A stretch of DNA of 40,111 nt from a virus: positions 1 through 40,111 of the IMG/VR virus record IMGVR_UViG_3300049735_000011; one strand, 5' to 3'. The notes under the pieces are model-generated. The model worked only from the letters and a program-made list of their open reading frames with translations, did no database searches and was not told the DNA's origin. Positions within the stretch are counted from its first letter, which is position 1. Each line of letters starts with the position of its first letter. Shown here one piece after another: positions 34,621-40,111 of the stretch. Both the position numbers and the translations under genes were made by a program.

Positions 34621-34808
34621 TGGATTAGTTCTCCTTCGGGTGATACCTGTACAGCATAGTCTATTATTGGCATCATAACAACTGTATTTACCCTTTCAGG
34701 TAAGTTTGCAGGGTCTTGAGCCTTTAACTCAGCTTCTTTTTTTGAGTTAGCTTCTACTCTGTAGTAATGGTAAACTAACTTTCTTTCTCTAACTTCGTAG
34801 GTAGTCAT
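34617..34808 (-). CDS. Small early protein, 63 residues
   Basis: The start is the ATG at 34808 in ATGA overlap with the upstream stop. The product is MTTYEVRERKLVYHYYRVEA, followed by NSKKEAELKAQDPANLPERV and a short beta segment. The layout of beta strand, helix with alternating charge and strands suggests a small alpha/beta fold. Function is unknown. An in-frame start at 34862 lies inside the upstream gene and is unlikely. Confidence 0.65.
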   Translation of the reverse strand: MTTYEVRERKLVYHYYRVEANSKKEAELKAQDPANLPERVNTVVMMPIIDYAVQVSPEGELIQ

Positions 34809-35119
34809 ACGTCGCAAAGGTTGGGGTAAAATGTGTCGTGAGCATCTGCTGCATCCCTGCATTCTAGCTCATTCTGATACTCTTCGTGTGATGTACTGAT
34901 CTCTTCAAGTTTCTCAAAGAGTTCACGTGGTGAGTATTTGTACATTGCGTCCTCGCCAAGTATGACGTCGCAAACGTTGATAACAAACCAGTGCTTGAGC
35001 TGGCTGTCGTCCATTAGCCCTCCGTCCCTGTCATAGGCGTCTAGAGAGTTATGGTAGTGGTGACATTCCATGATGCCGTCCTTGTCTGGGTCTGGTGGTG
35101 GTCCGAATTGAAAGCTCAT
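34805..35119 (-). CDS. Acidic early protein, 104 residues
   Basis: The protein is rich in Asp, Glu, His and Cys, starts MSFQFGPPPDPDKDGIMECH and contains FVINVCDVILGEDAMYKYSP. No family recognised. It opens a chain of five genes (down to 34101) whose junctions are ATGA, ATGA, ATGA and TGATG. Acidic early proteins in T7-like phages often target host enzymes as DNA mimics, but that is speculation here. Confidence 0.65.
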   Translation of the reverse strand: MSFQFGPPPDPDKDGIMECHHYHNSLDAYDRDGGLMDDSQLKHWFVINVCDVILGEDAMYKYSPRELFEKLEEISTSHEEYQNELECRDAADAHDTFYPNLCDV

Positions 35120-35186
35120 AATAAATAGGTGAACTGATAGTAGTCTAATTGGTAAAGGTTAAATATGTGGATTATTGTAACAATTC

Positions 35187-35294
35187 TTAATATGATGGGT
35201 CACCTTCTGGTTCTGGGTAGGTGGGTACGTCCTTGCGTTTAGTTTTAGGGAGCGTCTGCGTCCCTGCGTCCATGCTTGTGAATGATTGTGGCAT
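35187..35294 (-). CDS. Possible 35-residue protein in the early intergenic region
   Basis: The frame from ATG 35294 encodes MPQSFTSMDAGTQTLPKTKR followed by KDVPTYPEPEGDPSY. The Pro/Glu end and lack of stop codons upstream suggest coding. It has no ribosome-binding site, and its 5' part overlaps a tandem repeat. The rest of the 294-bp spacer before 35414 holds the terminator and repeats. Confidence 0.4.
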   Translation of the reverse strand: MPQSFTSMDAGTQTLPKTKRKDVPTYPEPEGDPSY

Positions 35295-35337
35295 ATGATT
35301 GTGTATGAGTGTGGCGTCCTTGATTGTGATGATTGTG
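35283..35337 (-). repeat. Iteron-like CACAATCA repeats
   Basis: Minus-strand CACAATCA (plus TGATTGTG) occurs at 35283, 35296, 35321 and 35330, with a one-base variant at 35306. That is five units in 55 bp, spaced 9-15 bp. The next sequence carries GGACGCA-type repeats (about 35258-35280). It lies between a terminator and the next early gene. An origin, protein-binding array or leader element are options. Confidence 0.55.
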
Positions 35338-35353
35338 TGCTTGTGAAAATAAT

Positions 35354-35394
35354 AAAAAAGCCGAAACCCCTGTCATAGCAGGGGATGTCGGGAT
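35354..35394 (-). terminator. Rho-independent terminator in the early region
   Basis: The minus strand forms a long hairpin, with CCGACATCCCCTG pairing to CAGGGGTTTCGG across a 6-nt loop, then a run of six Ts. It stands 20 bp past the stop of a 55-residue gene and should end or attenuate the first early transcript. Confidence 0.9.
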
Positions 35395-35413
35395 TATTTA
35401 ATTATATTAAATT

Positions 35414-35581
35414 TTACGAATTAACTACAACTCTTGCATATTCATAACGGGCAGAATTATATCCTGCCTCCTTGTGAATTACCCGAAAGCCCTTGTCTAG
35501 CAAGGACTTATGGGTTTCATCCGCGCGTCGTGTAGACTCGGGTGAGCTGTCATCATAAACCATATAAATATGGTTATCCAT
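35414..35581 (-). CDS. Small early protein, 55 residues
   Basis: The ATG at 35581 has a good GGAGG site about 10 nt upstream, inside the previous gene. The product starts MDNHIYMVYDDSSPESTRRA and contains LLDKGFRVIHKEAGYNSARY. The strand-helix-strand pattern suggests a small alpha/beta protein. The longer frame from 35629 overlaps the previous gene and is unlikely. Function unknown. It is followed directly by the strong terminator. Confidence 0.7.
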   Translation of the reverse strand: MDNHIYMVYDDSSPESTRRADETHKSLLDKGFRVIHKEAGYNSARYEYARVVVNS

Positions 35582-36275
35582 TTGTGATTGCCTCCAATGT
35601 TTGATTAAGTTTTTTAGCTCTATTGCCATGAGCTAAGAATGCAACTGCACACTTGCGTTTGGCTTGAGCACATAGACCACAGTCTACGCAGTTTGTGTCG
35701 GATGTTTGAGCTGGACAGACAACAACTTTATTGTTGTTAGGTGTTAGTGTTGGGACGTCCTTGCTGTTGTCTACGACAACTACCGCAGGAATCCCGTTAG
35801 CGATAGCGTCGTCAACTTGAGACATAGTCTCACAACTGGCGTTAACTGTGAAGCCGTTGTTGTTGGCATACTTAACAGCCTCGAGATTATGTATATAATC
35901 TAGCTTGTGGTGTGTGTAAGTATAACCTCTAGCTTTGCTAGCTTTGTTGGCATCGACTAAAGACTTGAGCAAGTCAAGTCTGATTAGCTCACGTCCTTGC
36001 TGATCGGTTGTATAACCGAGGTCACCAGCTTGGTTGTGGCGCCAGATTTGGCGAGGCTTGAGACTACTAACGTAGTCACAAAGCTCAGACCAAGAACCAC
36101 CTCTCTCTTGAGAGGTGACTTTTTTCCAATGCTGAGCTAAATGAAATCCAGATTTTGCGTAGCAATTTCCAGTGATATGTGGACAAGTAGTTGGACATGA
36201 TGAAGCCTCAGTGGTAGTAACTGGCATTCTGCCAGTCTTTGCATTTGCTGAGCGCTTGGTGATGTGGACAAACAT
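35574..36275 (-). CDS. Cys-rich early protein, DUF7227-like
   Basis: The 233-residue protein has an N-terminal Cys cluster (CPTTCPHITGNCYAKSGFH) and a C-terminal one (CPAQTSDTNCVDCGLCAQAKRKC). The second has a ferredoxin- or Zn-like spacing, CxxCxxC with outlying Cys. The middle (WRHNQAGDLGY, KLDYIHNLEAVKYA, VNASCETMSQVDDAI) looks like a TIM-barrel or radical-SAM-like beta/alpha repeat. Similar proteins with the GNCYAK motif occur in many phages and plasmids with no established function. Metal or Fe-S binding is inferred from the cysteines. Confidence 0.75.
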   Translation of the reverse strand: MFVHITKRSANAKTGRMPVTTTEASSCPTTCPHITGNCYAKSGFHLAQHWKKVTSQERGGSWSELCDYVSSLKPRQIWRHNQAGDLGYTTDQQGRELIRLDLLKSLVDANKASKARGYTYTHHKLDYIHNLEAVKYANNNGFTVNASCETMSQVDDAIANGIPAVVVVDNSKDVPTLTPNNNKVVVCPAQTSDTNCVDCGLCAQAKRKCAVAFLAHGNRAKKLNQTLEAITNG

Positions 36276-36300
36276 GACAGGATGAAAGTTAAGTGGACAT

Positions 36301-36350
36301 TTACCCTAAAGGGTAATAGCGTCCTTGGGAATCGAACCCAAGCAAGGACC
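36301..36350 (-). other. tRNA T-arm-like hairpin plus adjacent palindrome
   Basis: On the minus strand a perfect 6-bp stem (CTTGGG/CCCAAG) encloses TTCGATT, exactly a tRNA T-arm, and is followed by GGACGCTA like a 3' acceptor strand (36342-36317). No D-arm, anticodon arm or 5' acceptor strand is found upstream. Next to it the 7-bp palindrome TTACCCT/AGGGTAA lies at 36301-36316. A phage attachment site, an integration relic or a non-tRNA hairpin is possible. No integrase gene is in the window. Confidence 0.55.
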
Positions 36351-36371
36351 AACGACGCAGGGATTAACTAC

Positions 36372-36677
36372 CTAGAAAGGTAGTGAATCAGTAGCGTAGC
36401 CAACGCCAGTTTGCTGGTAGCATAGCTTACCAGTAGCTACAGTGTTACCTCTTAGGTAACCAAGAGCTAGTACAGCATTCTTGCTGAGCTCTTGAATCCA
36501 GAAACCAAAGGACATGTTAGGGTTAATCATAAGATTAACAATCTTAGCTCTGCTAACATTTGAGTACTTGTACTCATAACCGTTGGTAAATCTAACATTG
36601 ACAACCCTTGTAAAAGGGTTAACGTTGATAGCCTCGATAGCATCTGATGTACGAGGAGCTGGAATTGAAGTGAACAT
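36372..36677 (-). CDS. KTSC-domain-like early protein
   Basis: The 101-residue protein starts MFTSIPAPRTSDAIEAINVN. The central part RVVNVRFTNGYEYKYSNVSR followed by MSFGFWIQELSK fits the KTSC small-domain pattern (beta strands F.nG..Y.Y.nV, then S.G..). KTSC domains are found in small DNA- or RNA-associated proteins, but their role is unproven. It is the first gene after the long non-coding region, so it should be the first early product from the promoter near talC. Confidence 0.65.
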   Translation of the reverse strand: MFTSIPAPRTSDAIEAINVNPFTRVVNVRFTNGYEYKYSNVSRAKIVNLMINPNMSFGFWIQELSKNAVLALGYLRGNTVATGKLCYQQTGVGYATDSLPF

Positions 36678-37206
36678 AATCGAAAGTTGTAATTGAACAG
36701 TGAGTAGAGAGTTGTAGTTAAGTTATATTATCTCTCTCACCTATTCTAGGAGAGAGAATATAACATAACGTAAACAACTCTATCTACACCCTCCATTGTA
36801 GTCGGTCTTGGCAAGCATTACAAATCATCTTAACATTCTGTAACAATATATAACTACGTAGTAGTATATTATTGTTGTCTCATCTGTGTCTCAAGCTGGC
36901 AACAGATCGCTTCTCATGCTCGCGTTCTTGTTATCCGCGTGCCTGTATGCCTGCGCGATTTAGTGGTATCCGCTCGCCTACGGCTCGCTCCCTCTGCAGT
37001 ACTGTCTCCTTGACAGCACTACATATCGTGAGAACCCTTGCTATCACTGGCTGTAGCGGTGCGAGCGAAGCGAGCTGGACTCGCATTGGACACGCATACG
37101 CGATCAATTAACGCGTGCGTGCCTGTGCGTTAGAAGAGCACCCCTCCATGGGGGGTCCTGCCGGCGTCGACTATATATAATACACCTGACAAATTTCTGT
37201 CAAAAA
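36678..37206 (-). other. Gene-free early control region, possible genome end or origin
   Basis: About 530 bp hold no accepted gene. Features by position: hairpin with TTATATT and TCTCTC arms 36723-36763; large imperfect cruciform 36842-36876 with the palindrome ACTACGTAGT; GCTCGC/GCGAGC repeats at 36972-36988 and 37061-37075; hairpin AGT-CTGTC/GACAG-ACT 36998-37020; G+C-rich hairpin ACCCC/GGGGT 37140-37156. The block about 36890-37130 is far more G+C-rich than its surroundings. The promoter is at its right end. Related phages have their genome ends between talC and the early genes. Confidence 0.6.
37174..37203 (-). promoter_or_regulatory. Near-consensus host sigma-70 promoter for early genes
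   Basis: A perfect -35 box TTGACA (37203-37198), an 18-nt spacer and a TATATA -10 box (37179-37174), or TTATAT with 17 nt, read toward the early genes. The -35 box touches the talC stop codon. The -35 half of the promoter lies in an inverted repeat, TGACA/TGTCA at 37202-37187, that could serve as an operator. Confidence 0.8.
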
Positions 37207-37851
37207 TTATGCCTGTCCGCTATCAGCTAAGAATTGAAATAAACCCTTATCTGTAAGCACATGTTTGTACATATCGTCAAATACTTTTGGCGGTATGGTA
37301 CAAATGTGTGCACCGGCTTGAAATGCTTTACCAACTGTAGCAGCATCACGTATGCTTGCAGCTAGTATTTTAGTATCTGATCTGTTATGACAAAATACTT
37401 TAGCTATTTCACGTATCAGTCCTATGCCATCATGTCCATTGTCGTCTAAACGTCCAACAAACGGTGACACATAGGTTGCACCAGCTAATGCACAAAGTAT
37501 CGCTTGACTAACACTAAACACTAAGGTCATGTTAGTACGTATGCCCATAAAATTAAGCATTTTACAAGCTTTTATGCCTTCTGGTGTACAAGGTAGTTTG
37601 ATAGTAGCTTGGTCTATCCATAGCTTACCGTATTGTATGCCATTTTCTATAAGTTTGTCTGCATACTTACCATCTACCTCTATCGACACGTCTTGTACGC
37701 CTAAGTCTTGTATTAAGTCAGCGTACACGTCGTCTGGTTCCCTACCACTTTTTTTAATTAGTGTAGGGTTAGTAGTTACACCGGATATAACTCCAGCGTC
37801 TAATCTTTTATCTATATCTTTAATAATAGCTGAGTCTAGAAACAGCTTCAT
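37207..37851 (-). CDS. talC: Transaldolase, TalC type
   Basis: The 214-residue enzyme has the short TalC/Fsa form: N-terminal FLDSA, GVTTNPTL, and the Schiff-base lysine Lys85 in TIKLPCTPEG. NMTLVFSVSQA and the C-terminal AASIRD motif are also present. It acts in the pentose phosphate pathway. Phage TalC is thought to move host carbon toward NADPH and ribose for nucleotide synthesis, which fits the RNR genes here. The early promoter begins at its stop codon. Its start is coupled by ATGA to a 26-residue membrane peptide. Confidence 0.96.
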   Translation of the reverse strand: MKLFLDSAIIKDIDKRLDAGVISGVTTNPTLIKKSGREPDDVYADLIQDLGVQDVSIEVDGKYADKLIENGIQYGKLWIDQATIKLPCTPEGIKACKMLNFMGIRTNMTLVFSVSQAILCALAGATYVSPFVGRLDDNGHDGIGLIREIAKVFCHNRSDTKILAASIRDAATVGKAFQAGAHICTIPPKVFDDMYKHVLTDKGLFQFLADSGQA

Positions 37852-37928
37852 TTAAAAACTCCTATACGGGTGAGAACGTACATTGTTAGTATCGTCCAGA
37901 ATAGTATTTCTAATCCTATATTATTCAT
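37848..37928 (-). CDS. 26-residue single-span membrane peptide
   Basis: The peptide MNNIGLEILFWTILTMYVLT, ending RIGVFK, is a single hydrophobic helix with polar ends. The ATG overlaps the previous stop by 8 nt and the TGA overlaps the talC start (ATGA), which is strong evidence for a real gene. Possible roles include a membrane regulator, an antiholin or lysis helper, or a spacer that couples talC translation. I cannot choose between them. Confidence 0.6.
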   Translation of the reverse strand: MNNIGLEILFWTILTMYVLTRIGVFK

Positions 37929-38196
37929 CTTCTTCAGCTTCAGGAAAGTATCCTATAGTAAAACCGCCATCCTCTGTCTCTTCTATAACAGCTTTGTACA
38001 CTGGCTCTGACAACTCGTCCATTTTTGCGTGGTACTCGTCGATAGCCATGTCTACTGTTTGTTGTGTTTTTAGATTTATCCATCTGTTTTCTAATCCAAT
38101 TAACATGCCTAGTATCAGGAAGTTAAGGGGTGGGAAAGGAGTCTTCAGACTCTTGTATAACTCTTTAAAGTGGTTTATTTTTAGTTTATTTTCCAT
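37921..38196 (-). CDS. Small protein with acidic C-terminus, 91 residues
   Basis: From ATG 38196 (MENKLKINHFKELYKSLKTP) the product contains a hydrophobic middle (PLNFLILGMLIGLENR) and an acidic end (PEAEEDE). An alternative start 15 bp upstream at 38211 would overlap the Zn-ribbon gene more. In T7-like cyanophages an unassigned small gene, sometimes called a putative small terminase or gp18-type product, lies here. I see no DNA-binding motif to support that. Confidence 0.55.
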   Translation of the reverse strand: MENKLKINHFKELYKSLKTPFPPLNFLILGMLIGLENRWINLKTQQTVDMAIDEYHAKMDELSEPVYKAVIEETEDGGFTIGYFPEAEEDE

Positions 38197-38332
38197 GGTA
38201 CACAAAAACAAGTGAATCGCAGTTGTTACAACTTAAATTTGTACGTAACTTATATTCATACTCTTCATCTTCTTGCTCTAGGCTTTCGTCTCCACCCCAT
38301 ATAAGAGGTGTATTACATACATAACAGTTCAT
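38186..38332 (-). CDS. Zn-ribbon microprotein, 48 residues
   Basis: From ATG 38332 the product has two Cys pairs, C3-x2-C6 (MNCYVC) and C36-x2-C39-type (LSCNNCDS), with an acidic loop between (SLEQEDEEYEYK). This is the pattern of a small zinc ribbon. The longer frame to 38416 has an unrelated Ser/Thr-rich head. It overlaps the next gene by 11 nt. Cyanophages carry similar two-CxxC microproteins. Function is unknown. Confidence 0.65.
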   Translation of the reverse strand: MNCYVCNTPLIWGGDESLEQEDEEYEYKLRTNLSCNNCDSLVFVYHGK

Positions 38333-38379
38333 AGTTAAGTTAATGGTAGTAGTTAGAAGTGATATCAAAAAGGATATCC

Positions 38380-38436
38380 GGCTAACAGTGGATGTATTTA
38401 GTGAGGGAGAGTCCACCCTTCTCTCCCCTATTAGCC
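38380..38436 (-). terminator. Nested hairpin after the terminase gene
   Basis: The gap of 115 bp after the terminase stop contains nested inverted repeats: outer GGCTAA/TTAGCC (38380-38385 and 38431-38436) and inner GGGAGAG/CTCTCCC (38405-38411 and 38421-38427). There is no T-run, so it may be an RNase site or a weak terminator rather than a classic one. Confidence 0.4.
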
Positions 38437-38447
38437 CGTCATCGGTC

Positions 38448-40111
38448 TCAGACCCACGTATGACTACCTTTGCTACCAGACTTACCTCGAGCCTCTTTAC
38501 GCTGCTCTACGTCCAATCCTAGCACCAAATGGTTTGTCATTGCCTGTGGGTCGTCTATAAACTGTTCTAGTATATCGTTCCACTCGTCTCTTTTTCTTTG
38601 TTTGATCTGTTCCTGTGCTGATATAGACAGTGCATCTATGTAGTATTTTATACCTTGCGCTAGACAGTCTAACCTGTCATCGTGCTTAACTGCATACTTC
38701 TGTCTACACATGCGACTCATTTGATAGAACAACATGTATAAAAGCCTTTCTTCTGGAGGAGCTTCTCTGTTGGAGTTATAATCCCATTCGATAACAGACT
38801 TGTCAACAATAAGACGGTGCTGATTAAGCACAGGCTCGAGAGTATCAATAATCCTGTCTTCTTTTCTAACATTAGCTCTTACCTCTTCTACTAATATACG
38901 TTGTTTTGTCTGTTGTAAGTGTTTCTTAAATAGCTCTGCTACTATACCATCACCAAAGTTAGACTCTATTACAAGTGTATTTACGTTGTATTTTTTACAA
39001 CCTTTTAGTATGTCTAACAGGGTGCTATCGGAATACCCATCCCTATAGGCACGCATTTCGTGTAGATAGAGTAAGCCATTTTTTTGCGAAATGTACGCTG
39101 CTGCCGTTTCGTCTGCTCCTCTACCGGAGGGGTCGACTGAGCAGATGGTTTCTTGGTAGTCTGTCCATTCCCCCTGTATTTGCATCGGAGAGTAGAAGTA
39201 GTCCCCGGGTAAACCCACTGTGGGCAAATCCTTAAGTACATTCCGTGGGTCTGAGCACCATACGATATTGTCGGGTGCTTTAGTAGGATTGACGCTAGTA
39301 ACAACAAGGTCAGCCATCTTGAGAGGAAACTTCTCAGCATCTGATAGACTTGTATCCAACATAAACTGCAACATAAAGTTGCTACGTCCCATAGATGCTT
39401 CCCGTTCAACAAGGTCATCTTCACTAAATCTGTCATCTGTAGGTGTCCATGGTGTTACTCCTTTGTCTATGTCTTCTTGTAGCTGTGGAGCTATAAGTCC
39501 TTCGTAAGGGGTATTGTTTCTTGGGTATCGCGCGGTCCAAATAAATGGTTTGTAATTCCTGCTTGCCAGCTTACGATAAATAGTAAAAGTAGTCTGAGGA
39601 GTCCCGAGATACATAATACGGCTATCGTCTTTTGGCGTAAGGATCGACTCGGCTTCTGTACAGAGTTGGAGGAGTTTTTCACGCATCAACTCCGTCATGC
39701 TGTTTCCCGGTACCTCTATGTCGTCCAGAATCATTAGGTCTGCTCTGCTTCCCGTTAGCTGACCAGTAATACCAACACTTTTGACTGATGGTGCCTGATG
39801 AGGTGAACATAGAACGTCGAAGGAAATTCTTGACCATCTCGCGTCGTCGCTCTTTGGTTGTAGGTGACTTAGCCATGGTGTTTCAATAATAAGTTTTTGT
39901 AAGAAGATACTCATGTTGTCAGCTCTTTCCTTAGAAGCTGATATAATCATTATCTTCTTTTCTGCGTCATTGAAGAGTGTCCACAACACAAACGCTCCAG
40001 TAATCCAACTTTTTCCGACTCCTCGGAAGGCTTGGATCTGTAAACGTTTTGGTCCGTGTTGTAAATAGTCTGCAATGGCGTATTGTGCCCTAGTAGGTGA
40101 GGGTAGATCAA
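38448..40111 (-). CDS. Terminase large subunit (gp19-like), 5' end missing
   Basis: The open frame continues past the right edge of the window. It contains Walker A FRGVGKSW near its visible start, a Walker B-like region RADLMILDDIE, and the nuclease acidic cluster around VDPSGRGADETAAAYI, with later conserved DRIIDTLEPVLNQHR and HDDRLDCLAQGI. At least 554 codons are visible, of an expected about 590-600. It packages DNA by ATP hydrolysis and cuts concatemers. A GTG-started shorter frame is only an artefact of the edge. Confidence 0.96.
   Translation of the reverse strand, partial: DLPSPTRAQYAIADYLQHGPKRLQIQAFRGVGKSWITGAFVLWTLFNDAEKKIMIISASKERADNMSIFLQKLIIETPWLSHLQPKSDDARWSRISFDVLCSPHQAPSVKSVGITGQLTGSRADLMILDDIEVPGNSMTELMREKLLQLCTEAESILTPKDDSRIMYLGTPQTTFTIYRKLASRNYKPFIWTARYPRNNTPYEGLIAPQLQEDIDKGVTPWTPTDDRFSEDDLVEREASMGRSNFMLQFMLDTSLSDAEKFPLKMADLVVTSVNPTKAPDNIVWCSDPRNVLKDLPTVGLPGDYFYSPMQIQGEWTDYQETICSVDPSGRGADETAAAYISQKNGLLYLHEMRAYRDGYSDSTLLDILKGCKKYNVNTLVIESNFGDGIVAELFKKHLQQTKQRILVEEVRANVRKEDRIIDTLEPVLNQHRLIVDKSVIEWDYNSNREAPPEERLLYMLFYQMSRMCRQKYAVKHDDRLDCLAQGIKYYIDALSISAQEQIKQRKRDEWNDILEQFIDDPQAMTNHLVLGLDVEQRKEARGKSGSKGSHTWV

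Larger units (their letters stand above)
33483..36327 (-). repeat. Strand-biased CAAGGACG octamer, eight copies in 2.8 kb
   Basis: Exact copies (plus-strand CGTCCTTG) start at 33483, 34321, 35077, 35228, 35315, 35756, 35992 and 36320, all reading CAAGGACG on the coding strand. Near-copies lie at about 33709, 34238, 35023 and 35260-35280. About 0.1 hits would be expected by chance in this span. Two further exact copies are at 29264 and 30795. Most coding copies are Lys-Asp codon pairs AAG-GAC, but at 35992 another frame is used, and 35315 and 36320 are non-coding. Confidence 0.7.

Noticed and set aside
36317-36390. Complete tRNA gene
   Set aside because: Only the T-arm and a 3' strand can be formed; no anticodon stem or 5' acceptor partner is found.
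36872-37111. 79-residue plus-strand frame in the control region
   Set aside because: Cys/Ser/Arg-rich composition, repeats at DNA level and no ribosome-binding site; it follows from the local G+C-rich sequence.
1-40111. CRISPR array, insertion sequence or transposase
   Set aside because: No regular repeat-spacer series, terminal inverted repeats or transposase motifs were seen.

Overview
The window is most of the genome of a T7-like marine cyanophage (a cyanopodovirus of the P-SSP7 type). The evidence is a single-subunit T7-type RNA polymerase, the T7 replication set, the T7 order of head and tail genes, and four cyanobacterium-related auxiliary genes or gene sets: psbA (photosystem II D1), hli (high-light-inducible protein), talC (transaldolase) and a two-subunit ribonucleotide reductase. 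The host is most likely marine Prochlorococcus or Synechococcus. Every gene I accept lies on the minus strand, so the genome reads from right to left. The window starts and ends inside genes.

Layout in the direction of transcription. (1) 40111-37207: large terminase (5' end outside the window), a hairpin, a Zn-ribbon microprotein, a small protein, a 26-residue membrane peptide and talC. (2) 37206-36678: about 530 bp without a gene, holding a near-consensus host-type promoter, several hairpins and a G+C-rich block. This is where the left genome end or terminal repeat of related phages would be expected, so the sequence appears rotated relative to the virion chromosome. (3) 36677-33439: tightly packed small early genes, most of unknown function, with one strong terminator, a tRNA T-arm-like hairpin and a strand-biased CAAGGACG octamer. 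(4) 33428-23455: RNA polymerase, SSB, endonuclease I, primase-helicase, a DNA polymerase split into exonuclease and polymerase reading frames, 5' exonuclease, small proteins and RNR alpha and beta. (5) 23452-16680: portal, scaffold, hli, psbA, two 2OG-Fe(II) oxygenases, a structured leader with a 17-codon ORF, and the major capsid protein followed by a terminator. (6) 16638-1: tail tube A and B, internal virion proteins, T7-type tail fibre, a second collar-domain fibre and three small proteins, including a holin-like membrane protein and a secreted or lipoprotein-like product cut by the window edge.

How it works together. Host RNA polymerase probably reads the early genes from the promoter next to talC. 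The phage polymerase would then take over. The nuclease and RNR set supplies dNTPs from host DNA and ribonucleotides, while psbA, hli and talC would keep photosynthetic electron flow and pentose-phosphate flux going during infection. Most gene junctions overlap by 1, 4 or 8 nt and have no clear Shine-Dalgarno sequence, which suggests translational coupling. I identified eight very short genes (16 to 52 codons) and one weaker 35-codon candidate from stop-start overlaps or other local evidence.

The sequence shows the frames, motifs, hairpins and overlaps directly. Family assignments rest on recognised motifs without a database search. Roles of the small genes and of the non-coding structures are inference.
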